A program made the position numbers and the translations under genes. From an uncultured bacterium (lineage in GTDB: Bacteria; Planctomycetota; UBA1135; GCA-002748355): a stretch of DNA of 49,201 nt. The stretch's first letter is position 1, and each line of letters opens with the position of its first letter. The notes beneath the pieces are model-generated. The model saw only the letters and a list, made by a program, of their open reading frames with translations. It was not told the DNA's origin and did no database searches. The stretch is taken from contig CALLZN010000411.1 of the NCBI GenBank assembly GCA_937858895.1, forward strand, positions 1-49,201, read 5' to 3'. Below are positions 27,017 to 35,060 of this stretch, one piece after another.

Positions 27017-28756
27017 TCAGCGCGCGAGAAGGAGCTTTGCGGTTTCGTCACTCGGCGCGAGTTCGGCGAGTCGCTCGAGCTGCATCCTTGCTTCGGCCGC
27101 GTCAGGACCCGATCGCAGCGTCACTGCCAGGCAGAGCCTGGCCGCGAGGTCCGTCGGTTCTTCCACGACGCGGCGGCGCATGGCATCGACGTGCTTCTCG
27201 AAGTCTTCGACCTTGCCGTAGGCGGCGCTCTTGTCGATCGAGATCGAAGCGAGTTCCGGATCGAGCTCGAAAGCGCGGCGGATCGAGTAGGCAGCTTGCT
27301 CGTAGTCGCCGACGGCGATCCACGCATCAGCGAGGACGAGGCGTAGCGATCCGTCTTCTGGGACCAGCTTCACGGCACGCGCATAGGCAGCCGCTGCCCG
27401 TGCGTAGCTCCGCGTCTTGAAGTAGAGATCGGCCAGCTCGATGTAGTAGGTCGCGAGCGTGACTTCCGTCGAGCGGTCAGCAAGAGGCATGGCCGGGGCT
27501 GCGGGGCGGGCCGCTTCGACGGGGGGCTCTGCCTCGATGACGACCGGAGTCGTGTCGACCCAAGTCGCAGGCAAGCTCGTCGCGTAGCAGGCATAGGGCG
27601 CCGACGCGAAGTAGAACGACGAGCTGTGGCCGAAGTACCAAGTGTCGACCCAAGGCCAGGTCCAATAGCTGTCCCAGAGGAAGGAGTAGCCAGGCAGCCA
27701 CCCGCAGAAGCGAGGAGTCGTCCACGCGTACGCTGACCACCAGAGGTTGCGGTTTCCGAAGCCCCAGCAATAGCGATCCCGACGGAACCACGGCTGTTCG
27801 CACAGATAGCCGCGGCGCCGCGGGCTGTTCCAGCCCCGCAAATTGGCATCACGATCGACGATCGATCGCACGCGGCCGCTCGCTGCCGGCCGCTCGAGCC
27901 GGGGCGGCGTTGCGCGTGAAGAGATCTTGGGCGTCTCGCGACTGCGGTAGCGATCGATCATCGGCGCGGGCTTCGCTGTCGCACGGGCGGACGACGACGG
28001 CGCGCGGAGCGGCGGCGCAGCCGAGCGCAGACTGTCACTGTCGGCGCGAGGCGCCGTGACTCTGGTGCTGCGACTCGTCGTCGACTTGCTGCTCGCGTCA
28101 GCGCCAAGCCGGGTCGAGAGACGACTCTTGATCACATCGCTCGCCCTCGTGGTCCGCGTCGTCCTCGTTGACCCCGCCCTGTCGAGACTGTCGACGCTCC
28201 TCACTGGGAAGGAACGCCTGGACGTCGTGCTGCTCCGCTCCGAGCTGATCCCGCCCACCCGGTAGCGCTCGACGATCGGATAGCGAGATGCATCGGGCGT
28301 GACCCTCGTGGAGCTGCGTGCCGGACTCGTCGTCGCGCCGAAGCCGCTTCCCGCGCTGCGTGAACTTGTTGGGCGGCTTCGAATCGGGTCCCGAATGATG
28401 TCTGTCGTACGCGGCGCGCTGCGGACGGAGGTCGAGGGTCGGCTCGCAGTCACGGGACTGCGGTAGCTGCTCCTTGACGGCTGCTGCACCGACCGTGACG
28501 TGGGAAAGCTGCGCACCGGCGATGGACTGCTGCGCACCGGCGAAGGGCTGCTGCGCACCGGCGAAGGACTGCTGCGCACCGGCGAAGGGCTGCTGCGCAC
28601 CGGCGAAGGGCTGCTGCGCACCGGCGAGCTGCTCCGGGCCGGGGACTGGCTCGTTGAGCGGACCTGGCTCGTCGCTTCAGCGCTGGAAACCAAGAGCGCA
28701 AGGGCGGTCACGAGCGCGCGGAAGGAAGAACACGGGGATGGCTGGGATCGCGGCAT
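27017..28756 (-). CDS. Exported Ser/Arg/Pro-repeat protein with C-terminal TPRs
   Basis: 579 residues. The start is ATG 28756, which gives the signal peptide MPRSQPSPCSSFRALVTALA; a longer frame would start inside the palindromic element. After the signal comes a tandem heptad VRSSPSP (5 copies), then about 200 residues very rich in Ser, Arg and Thr with RYR motifs. Next is an aromatic-rich section near 305-400 (WFRRDRYCWGFGNRNLWW, FLWDSYWTWPWVDTWYFG) recalling Tyr/Trp-rich envelope repeats. The C-terminal 130 residues are TPR-like: ADLYFKTRSYARAAAAYARA, AWIAVGDYEQAAYSIRRAFE and later repeats. The basic repeat region could bind nucleic acid or anionic polymer; that is inference. I recognise no family for the whole protein. 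Confidence 0.65.
   Translation of the reverse strand: MPRSQPSPCSSFRALVTALALLVSSAEATSQVRSTSQSPARSSSPVRSSPSPVRSSPSPVRSSPSPVRSSPSPVRSSPSPVRSFPTSRSVQQPSRSSYRSPVTASRPSTSVRSAPRTTDIIRDPIRSRPTSSRSAGSGFGATTSPARSSTRVTPDASRYPIVERYRVGGISSERSSTTSRRSFPVRSVDSLDRAGSTRTTRTTRASDVIKSRLSTRLGADASSKSTTSRSTRVTAPRADSDSLRSAAPPLRAPSSSARATAKPAPMIDRYRSRETPKISSRATPPRLERPAASGRVRSIVDRDANLRGWNSPRRRGYLCEQPWFRRDRYCWGFGNRNLWWSAYAWTTPRFCGWLPGYSFLWDSYWTWPWVDTWYFGHSSSFYFASAPYACYATSLPATWVDTTPVVIEAEPPVEAARPAAPAMPLADRSTEVTLATYYIELADLYFKTRSYARAAAAYARAVKLVPEDGSLRLVLADAWIAVGDYEQAAYSIRRAFELDPELASISIDKSAAYGKVEDFEKHVDAMRRRVVEEPTDLAARLCLAVTLRSGPDAAEARMQLERLAELAPSDETAKLLLAR
28509..28634. repeat. 21-bp in-frame tandem repeat, six copies
   Basis: The unit ctgcgcaccggcgaagggctg is repeated six times with few changes. 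It codes on the minus strand for the heptad VRSSPSP. Length is a multiple of three, so gain or loss of a copy keeps the frame. Confidence 0.9.
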
Positions 28757-28845
28757 TGGCTCGGGCTCCGTTACGTCTGGAAAGGTAGCACGGTCATGTC
28801 GCAAGGATGGGGCCAGGATCTCGAGGTCTAAAGCTGCGATTCTCC

Positions 28846-29094
28846 CCGTCATGTGTCCCCGAGGGGAGACAGCTAGCCCTGAAAAAAGCGCTCCGGTTCG
28901 CGAGAGCGCACGAGAGTGCCGTGAGCGTGGTCGCGCACAGGCGTTCCGAACCGGAGCGTGGCCGTAGCCACGTGAGGATTCGGGACGCCGAGCACGGCCG
29001 TGAGCGCGGTGCTCTCGTGCGCAGCGCAGCGATCTCGCGGATCGGAGCGCTTATTTCAGGGCTAGCGCTTCGCTGCGCCCCGCAGGAATGACGG
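28846..29094. repeat. 249-bp near-perfect palindrome (possible mobile or REP-like element)
   Basis: The ends read ccgtcat and atgacgg. Inside, gctagccctgaaaaaagcgctccg (28872 on) is answered by cggagcgcttatttcagggctagc up to 29066. Then cgagag...ccgtgagcgtgg matches the other arm, and the centre is the hairpin cgtggc-cgta-gccacg (28957-28972). The whole folds on itself with only scattered mismatches. No protein is coded that I accept. It lies in the 345-base gap between two leftward genes. Multi-copy status cannot be judged from one window. Confidence 0.75.
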
Positions 29095-29101
29095 CCCCCG
29101 G

Positions 29102-29947
29102 TCAGAGCACCGCGAGTGACGTGCGCGCGCGATGCAGGATCTCCCGGAGCTCCCCATCGCTATGAGCATGAGCCAGGTTGCCAAGGCAACGCAGGAGCAT
29201 GCGCCGGTCATCGACCGACTCCATCAGGCTCGGCTCGAAGGCGTAGCCCATGGCCTGGATTCGGTCGATACAGTCGCGTCGCGTCAGCACGCGTCCACCA
29301 TGGAAGGGATCCACCAAGACCGAGCGAGCTGCACGGAGCCGTAGAATGAAGTGACCGGGCAAGGCCACGCCTTCGAGGGCGATACCGAGGCGGCGCCCGA
29401 CGAGCATCCAGATCGCGCAAAGACTGATCGGAATGCCGAGACGGCGCCGCACGACCGAGTCGAGGAAGCTGTTGTCCGGATCGTTGTAGTTGCGGCGGTT
29501 GCCCCGCAAGGCAAGCTCATCATGGAAGAAGGCGATGAGCTCATCGACTAGGCGCTTGGTGCCAAGGCCATCGACGCGCGGCGCAAGCTTCTCCGCCCAA
29601 CGGTCGAGGTCCCCGCGAAGCAAGTCGACATCGACGAGCGGACGCTGCAGCTCGCAGAGTAAGAGCATGCCGTCCTCGAGGTCGGTCGTGGCCCGCTTTG
29701 CGAAGTCGATCCAACGCTCGATCCAAAGGTCGCGCTCGAGGTGCTGCAGCAGTCGTCGCACGCGCACGCGAGCCCCGGCGTCTTCGACCTCCACGAGATC
29801 GACGAGTGCCGGACGTGCATTCTCACCCCACAGCAAGAGCTGGCGCTCGCACGCACGATGGATCTTTGGATCCGGATCGAGGAGGAGCTGAGCCGCCGCG
29901 CGAACGCGCGACGGGCGCGGATCGAGTGTGCTGTCGACGATGTCCAT
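29102..29947 (-). CDS. SirB1/Transglut_core2-like protein
   Basis: 281 residues from ATG 29947. The diagnostic stretch spans about residues 168-215: NYNDPDNSFLDSVVRRRLG, IPISLCAIWML, VGRRLGIALEGVALPGHF. The family (PF13369) is a transglutaminase-like group without a proven activity; E. coli SirB1 is the named member. The N-terminal 100 residues are helical and resemble the extra HEAT-like part of longer relatives. A Cys sits in SLCAIW, but the usual transglutaminase Cys-His-Asp triad cannot be confirmed. Function unknown. Its stop lies just after the palindromic element. Confidence 0.8.
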   Translation of the reverse strand: MDIVDSTLDPRPSRVRAAAQLLLDPDPKIHRACERQLLLWGENARPALVDLVEVEDAGARVRVRRLLQHLERDLWIERWIDFAKRATTDLEDGMLLLCELQRPLVDVDLLRGDLDRWAEKLAPRVDGLGTKRLVDELIAFFHDELALRGNRRNYNDPDNSFLDSVVRRRLGIPISLCAIWMLVGRRLGIALEGVALPGHFILRLRAARSVLVDPFHGGRVLTRRDCIDRIQAMGYAFEPSLMESVDDRRMLLRCLGNLAHAHSDGELREILHRARTSLAVL

Positions 29948-30118
29948 GCGAGGAGGCGCGTAGCGAACGAGGAGGAACGCGAACGCTACTCTACGAAATG
30001 ACGAAGGTTCGACAATGGCCGAAACTGCCCGCCGCATGCCTGGAGACGCTCGATCGCAGCGCTTCGACGCTTGCCATCGGAGCGTCGCGCCAAAGAAAAA
30101 GTTCGCGCCTCTACGAGC

Positions 30119-30676
30119 TCACTTTTTTCCCGTGTCGACGATCGGGACCTCGTCCGGCGCGATCGGCATCGGCGTTTCGGGGACACCGGTGATGACGAGT
30201 TCCTTGGGCATCATGCGCCCGGTCTGCGGATCGCGGTACTCGCCGACGCCGAAGGCCAGCGACGTGTAGGAGCCATCTTCGTGGATCCACATGCGGGCCC
30301 CGGACTTGGGATCGAGGTAGCGGCGCTCCACGCGCACGTTCCGCGCGCCGACATAGGCTGGCGGGCACGGCCCAACGTTGTCGGGGTCAGGCAAGAAGCG
30401 CTCACTCATCGGACGCAACTTGTCCCAGAGCTTGCGTCGCTCTTCCTCATGCTGGGCGAGGAAGGCCTTTTGATCCAGCTCCGCGGCCCGGGGCGGCGCC
30501 TTGGAGACCTCGAGGTCAGCTCCCTTCGACTCGTTGACGACGACCGCTTGCGGTGAAGTCTCGATCGCCTTCCCCGTATCGATCGGGTCCTCGAGATCCA
30601 CCGGCGGCGGAGCGAAGACGAAATAGCCGCCGACCGCGACGGCCACGACAAGGAGGATGCTGAGCAGTGCTTTCAT
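30119..30676 (-). CDS. Membrane-anchored protein of unknown function
   Basis: 185 residues from ATG 30676. One N-terminal membrane helix (LLSILLVVAVAVGGYFVFA) is followed by a Pro/Asp-rich linker and an acidic/basic helical stretch near 70-90 (FLAQHEEERRKLWDKL). The C-terminal half has short beta motifs: VERRYLDPKSGARMWIHEDG, then YRDPQTGRMMPKELVITGVP. It likely faces the periplasm. I recognise no family. Gaps of 171 bases (toward the SirB1-like gene) and 156 bases (toward the secreted-protein gene) flank it. Confidence 0.6.
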   Translation of the reverse strand: MKALLSILLVVAVAVGGYFVFAPPPVDLEDPIDTGKAIETSPQAVVVNESKGADLEVSKAPPRAAELDQKAFLAQHEEERRKLWDKLRPMSERFLPDPDNVGPCPPAYVGARNVRVERRYLDPKSGARMWIHEDGSYTSLAFGVGEYRDPQTGRMMPKELVITGVPETPMPIAPDEVPIVDTGKK

Positions 30677-30757
30677 GGCTTCGAAGCAGTCTACCTCACG
30701 GCATGCGATCCGCCAGACGCGCGGAGATGCGCAACAACACGCCAGGTGGCAGACGAA

Positions 30758-30790
30758 GAGCGGGGAGCACCCAGAGGGCGCTCCCCGCTC
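30758..30790 (-). terminator. Strong hairpin after the leftward secreted-protein gene
   Basis: gagcggggagc (30758-30768) pairs perfectly with gctccccgctc (30780-30790) over 11 bp, with an 11-base loop. It lies 43 bases downstream of the leftward gene ending at 30833. Only a weak T-run (ttcgtct on the minus strand) follows, so termination is likely but not certain. Confidence 0.6.
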
Positions 30791-30832
30791 CAATCCTGTC
30801 GCTGAGCTTCATGGAAGCTCGCGACTAGGCCA

Positions 30833-32251
30833 TCACTTGTTGTAGGCCCAGACGAACTTGACCGGGTTGGTCGTGGTCGTCGAGATCTCGACGTCGCTCG
30901 CGGCCGGGTTCAGGATGAGGCGGACCGCCGTGCGCTCGCAGACATCGGCCGTGCCGAAGACACTCGTGCCACGGGTCTGCTTGACCGTCAAGAGACCGCG
31001 GCCATCGTTACGAACGAGGATGGTCTGGTCGGTGATGGTCTTGGGCAGCTTGGCCGTGTTCGCGGCGTCAGCCTGGCCAGCGGTGAAGCCGGTCGGCAGC
31101 AGCTTGGTGCGGAACGAGAAGAGGTTCGTCAGCTCCGCGGGGTTCTTACCGAAGACGAGCGCCTGGGCGCTCCAGCTCGGGAAGTCGGCGACGATCGGAC
31201 GAAGCGTGCTGTTGCCTGGGCCGAAGTTGAGCGTGAGCGCGCCGTTACCACCCGCATCGAGGGCACCCATGACGACGGGGCCGATCGCATTGAAGAGCGG
31301 ATCCGTGATGTCGATGTGGAGGCGACCGAAGGGCGACGGGACGCCACCGTTCGGGAAGACCGTGTTGGCGAAGAAGAGCACCGCGAAGTCATTCGCGTTG
31401 TTGATGCCCGCCTGGACGAGCCAGGTGTAATCGTCGTTACGCGCCGGGTTGCCGAGGCCGATGTCCGCGAAGTCAGGATCGAGGGCAGCGTAGCCGAGGT
31501 TCGGGTCGGTATTGTTGCAGCCGATCGCGCCGAGCGCACCGTTGAAGCCACCGTAGGTCGTGTTGAAGGCGCCGCCGTTCAGGACGAGCTCCTTCCACGC
31601 GGTGCGCAGGCGCCACGTGCGGTCGATGAAGTTCGGATTCGCGGCAGGGACAGCACTCCAGCCCAGCTCTTCGATGATCTGCGCCGTGCCTTCGGTGCGA
31701 GGGATTTCGCGGTGGTTCGCGGCATTGAAGCAGAGCAGCGTGCTGTTGTACGGCGCGCCTTGCCCCATGTGCGTCGAGAGCCCGTCAGCCGTCCAGTTCG
31801 TGGCGTTCACGAACTGCCAGACATGGTGCCACTGCGTGCACTGCTTGAGATTGAGGTTGTGCGGCGCAGCCACGAGACCCGTGAGCGTCACGGCGTATGC
31901 AGCAGGCGTGGTCTGCGTGTTGACCGGCAGTGTCAGGTTCGTCGCGTAGTAGTTGAGGTTTGCATAGTCAGGGAAGCCAGCGGCGTCCAACTCGGTCGTG
32001 CCGAGGTTGTAGACCTCTTGGGTCGACGGATTCTGGTCCTGCATGATGATGTAGGTCTGCGTCAGCGTGTTCAGGCCGGCCGAGTGGCCGTGCGAGAAAC
32101 CCTGCGAGACGTAGCCAGCATTGCTGCCGTTCGAGCCACGGGACGTGAACTCCGTCGAGCGGTCCCAGCGGTAGAAGTAATTGGTCGGGTTCTGAGCGAC
32201 GAGACCGGACGCGGTCGTCGCAAGGACGAGAAGTGCAAGGCGAGCTCGCAT
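30833..32251 (-). CDS. Secreted protein of unknown function
   Basis: 472 residues from ATG 32251, with GGAGG ten bases upstream. Residues 1-19 are a signal peptide (MRARLALLVLATTASGLVAQ). The mature protein is Asn/Thr/Gly-rich and beta-like, for example YRWDRSTEFTSRGSNGSNAG near residue 25 and HHVWQFVNATNW near 155. Later come RNDDYTWLVQAGINNANDFA and GRLHIDITDPLFNAIGPVV. Two His-rich spots (FSHGHSAG, QWHHVW) are present, but I recognise no enzyme family. The C-terminus lacks the domain shared by the subtilase and the FG-GAP protein. Probably released or surface-exposed. Confidence 0.65.
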   Translation of the reverse strand: MRARLALLVLATTASGLVAQNPTNYFYRWDRSTEFTSRGSNGSNAGYVSQGFSHGHSAGLNTLTQTYIIMQDQNPSTQEVYNLGTTELDAAGFPDYANLNYYATNLTLPVNTQTTPAAYAVTLTGLVAAPHNLNLKQCTQWHHVWQFVNATNWTADGLSTHMGQGAPYNSTLLCFNAANHREIPRTEGTAQIIEELGWSAVPAANPNFIDRTWRLRTAWKELVLNGGAFNTTYGGFNGALGAIGCNNTDPNLGYAALDPDFADIGLGNPARNDDYTWLVQAGINNANDFAVLFFANTVFPNGGVPSPFGRLHIDITDPLFNAIGPVVMGALDAGGNGALTLNFGPGNSTLRPIVADFPSWSAQALVFGKNPAELTNLFSFRTKLLPTGFTAGQADAANTAKLPKTITDQTILVRNDGRGLLTVKQTRGTSVFGTADVCERTAVRLILNPAASDVEISTTTTNPVKFVWAYNK

Positions 32252-32550
32252 TCGAAGTAACCTCCAAGGTTTCAAGAGAGTGCCACCCGACACCGCATCG
32301 AGCACGGCCTCCGCGGGTCGTCGACCTTTCTCCCGACCTCGGAACTCTTGAGCCGAGAGGCGGAGAATCGCATGGACGAGCGAGCGCAAGGACAGTGCAC
32401 TCTGAGGCGGGGGAGCCTAGCCGTCGACGCACGCGCGTCGTCTCGGCTGACAGAGAACTCCCTTAAGTATCACCCAATAATCCCGGTCTGCCCAGGGGGT
32501 CGTCGACAATCTGTCGCGAGGACGCACCCCGATGGGCGCTGCGTCGAAAG
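32252..32550. other. Intergenic region between secreted-protein gene and tRNA-Leu
   Basis: These 299 bases contain no convincing gene. The leftward gene's promoter should lie here; I found no -35/-10 pair with good spacing, only an AT-richer patch at 32460-32485. Confidence 0.5.
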
Positions 32551-32639
32551 TGGTGCCGAGAACAGGACTTGAACCTGCACGGCCCGTAAGGGCCACTAGC
32601 CCCTCAAGCTAGCGTGTCTGCCAATTCCACCACCTCGGC
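32551..32639 (-). tRNA. tRNA-Leu (GAG)
   Basis: On the minus strand, acceptor gccgagg pairs with tctcggc (one G-T), followed by discriminator a and an encoded CCA. The anticodon stem ctagc/gctag encloses ttgaggg, giving GAG. The class II variable arm (tggccct-tacgggccg) and T-arm (caggttcaagtcctg) are clear. It decodes CUC and CUU. Confidence 0.95.
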
Positions 32640-32850
32640 CGGTGACGCACAGGCGGCGCTGCCATCGGCACAAAGGCACAAGGACAACGCTGACCCGGAG
32701 GGCTCGACCTACCCGAGTGGCTGAGAAGCAGCACCGAGGTGCGGTCGAGAGGCAAAGAGGTTAGCGACTTCGGATCACCTGTGCGAGGGGCCCCCCGACA
32801 AAAGTCAGCTTTTTTTTTCGACGAGGCCGCGCTGCTCGTTCGCGCGTCCG

Positions 32851-34881
32851 TCACCAGTTCGCCCCGACGCGGAGCTCGAGGTCGAGGCGCTTGGGACGCG
32901 TGCGCATCACGAGGCCGACGTGGTCGAACCCTTCGAGCCAGGCAGCGGCCTCTCGAAAGGCTCGCTCTGTATCTCGCCCGAGTCGCGACCGCTCGCTTGC
33001 CCAGCGCCGGGCGAGCTCTGTGTTGACGAGCTCCTCGAAGCGCTTCTGCTCGCTCGCAGACAAACGCGTCGCGTCGCTGCGCCCGGGGAAGTCGCGAGCC
33101 AAGATCATCTTCTCGACGCCGCCGCGCTCGGAGAGCAAGAAGCCAGCGTCCGCCGCCTGGGACTGCAAGCGCTTGTTGGTGAACTCCTGATAACCCTGCA
33201 CGACGTTGAGCGCGCGCGCAGCCGTCAGCCACGCAAAGCCTGAAACGGCTTCGGGCATGCCCTCGATGCTGCGCTTCAACGACTCGTCGTGAGCGAGGAT
33301 GTGCCGCACGCCATCGCTGCTGAAGCGCGCATTGACCATCTCTCGCACGAGCTTGCCCGAGTTGCTGATGATGAAGTCGCGACTCTTGTCGTCGTAGAGC
33401 ACCGCGATCTGGCCCGTGCCCGGGATGAGCCGATTCCCCCACTCTTGGATCTTCTGCTCCTTGTTGGGGCCGACGTGAATGAAGAAGTCCTGACCATCGA
33501 ACTTGAGGCGGAAGCGCATGTTCTCGCGGAAGAGCTTGATCAGGTCCTCGATCCGCCCACCGGCTCCGGACTCGGCGCGCGTCACGAGCGCCCACACCGG
33601 CGCGGGCGACGGAATCGCGACTTCGAACTCCTTCTTGTAGCGCGGGTAGTCGTTGTTGCGGAAGACGACGCCGATCCAAGGCTCGAGCGCGGGCGCGACC
33701 GTGTCAATGAGACCATCGAGGCCTGCGCCATGACCGGAGCGCCGCAGACCATCATCGATCAAGTTCTGCGCATCGATCTCCATCGTGCGGAATGCCGCTC
33801 GGAAGAAGTCGCCCGCCGGAACCCGCATCGTCGCGCAGAAGGCCGCGGTGTAAGGCACGAGTCGCAGGAAGGACTTGAGCCAAGTCTCGACGCTGCCCGG
33901 ATTGGCTTCCTGGAAACGACGCTGGAAGTCGTCGAGCTCGCCCGGGTCGAGGGTCAGGCGCGTCGTCAAGGTCGCGCCGCTGCCCTCGAGCGCGAGGCTC
34001 GACCACGCCCGGCGCATAGCCTTCGGCGTCAAGAACGTGCGCAGTAGCTTCTGCTCCTGCGTCACGTCCTGGCCCATGCCTGGCCAGTTCGCGAAGCTCG
34101 GCGAGAAGTCTCGCAGCGTCGCGAGGTCCGTCATGAGCTCGACGACGTTCTCGGCACTGCTGGCCTCGAGCGGCGCTCGCAAGTGGTCGTTGTAGTCGGC
34201 CGATGTCCAGATCGCGTCAGCGGTCGACTCGTTGGTCGCAAGCTGCCTCGAATCGACTACGAGCTCCTTCGAAGTACCAGCGATGACGAGGTCCTTGACG
34301 CGTGTGAGCCAGAACGGCTCGGCGTTGCCGCGCAGCTCGTAGATGCCTCCGTCGAGCGTCACCGTCATGCCGGGCAAGCGCGACTTGACGAAGTCGAAGC
34401 CGAGCAGCTCGATCGCCGCACGCACCTTCCACGTGACGACGGTGTAGGCGCAGACGTCGTAGCCCGATCGGTTCGATCTCAGTCGGCCTGCGACCGCGAT
34501 GTCCTTGCCGATGGCGTCCCCGAGGATGCTGACCCCGAGCAGCGGAATGGAAGCGAGTTGCGCGTCGATGCGGCGCACCTCCTCGAGCGCACGACCAACG
34601 TCAGCGGACATGTCTTTGTAGATCGAGCCAGCGCGGATCTTCGGGAAGGCGGGGCTGTTCTCGAAGTCGGGCCAAAACGCGGGCACCGGGAAGGACTCGA
34701 AGTCGCTCCGAAGGTCCGCCTTCGCGACGTAGAAATCGACGCCGTAGGGCACGGCTCGCCGCAGCTCACCGAAGCTCCCTTCGAAGGGGTTGTAGACGAA
34801 GGTCGCGAAACCCGCGACGACGAGGACGACCAGGCCCACGATCAGCAGGGACAAGGTCTTGATCAGCTTCTTCCAGTTCAT
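32851..34881 (-). CDS. Membrane-anchored periplasmic protein of unknown function (DUF3352-like)
   Basis: 676 residues from ATG 34881. One N-terminal membrane helix (LIKTLSLLIVGLVVLVVAGF) anchors a long domain. Early text is FYVAKADLRSDFESFPVPAF, and later IKLFRENMRFRLKFDGQDFF, IHVGPNKEQKIQEWGNR and LYDDKSRDFIISNSGKLVRE. This alternation of long helices and strands reminds me of large anchored DUF3352-type proteins, but I cannot prove it. No enzyme motif is visible. The gene is divergent from a large lipoprotein gene starting at 35061, with 179 bases between the two starts. Confidence 0.55.
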   Translation of the reverse strand: MNWKKLIKTLSLLIVGLVVLVVAGFATFVYNPFEGSFGELRRAVPYGVDFYVAKADLRSDFESFPVPAFWPDFENSPAFPKIRAGSIYKDMSADVGRALEEVRRIDAQLASIPLLGVSILGDAIGKDIAVAGRLRSNRSGYDVCAYTVVTWKVRAAIELLGFDFVKSRLPGMTVTLDGGIYELRGNAEPFWLTRVKDLVIAGTSKELVVDSRQLATNESTADAIWTSADYNDHLRAPLEASSAENVVELMTDLATLRDFSPSFANWPGMGQDVTQEQKLLRTFLTPKAMRRAWSSLALEGSGATLTTRLTLDPGELDDFQRRFQEANPGSVETWLKSFLRLVPYTAAFCATMRVPAGDFFRAAFRTMEIDAQNLIDDGLRRSGHGAGLDGLIDTVAPALEPWIGVVFRNNDYPRYKKEFEVAIPSPAPVWALVTRAESGAGGRIEDLIKLFRENMRFRLKFDGQDFFIHVGPNKEQKIQEWGNRLIPGTGQIAVLYDDKSRDFIISNSGKLVREMVNARFSSDGVRHILAHDESLKRSIEGMPEAVSGFAWLTAARALNVVQGYQEFTNKRLQSQAADAGFLLSERGGVEKMILARDFPGRSDATRLSASEQKRFEELVNTELARRWASERSRLGRDTERAFREAAAWLEGFDHVGLVMRTRPKRLDLELRVGANW

Positions 34882-35060
34882 TCGACGAGCAGCGTATCGG
34901 AGGAGGTCACGGGTTGTAGGACGAAGGACCCCTTCTTCGACTTCCATTGCAGAAGGCGCCCACCCCGGCGCGTGCACGGCAAAGAAAGCGGAGAGATTCC
35001 GTCGAGAAGCGATGGCGACGTCGCTTCAGAGGATCCGTACTTCGCGAGTCGAATCCGAAC

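Noticed and set aside
28500..28967. Rightward frame with LLRTGEG repeats
   Set aside because: It only reads the 21-bp array of the leftward gene in another frame and continues into the palindrome; no start signal.
28846..29094. CRISPR-like array reading of the palindromic region
   Set aside because: There is a single pair of inverted arms, not three or more direct repeats with unique spacers.
32810..32818. Run of nine T on the plus strand that might mark a terminator
   Set aside because: No rightward gene ends there and no stable hairpin directly precedes it; for the leftward gene the run is A, not T.
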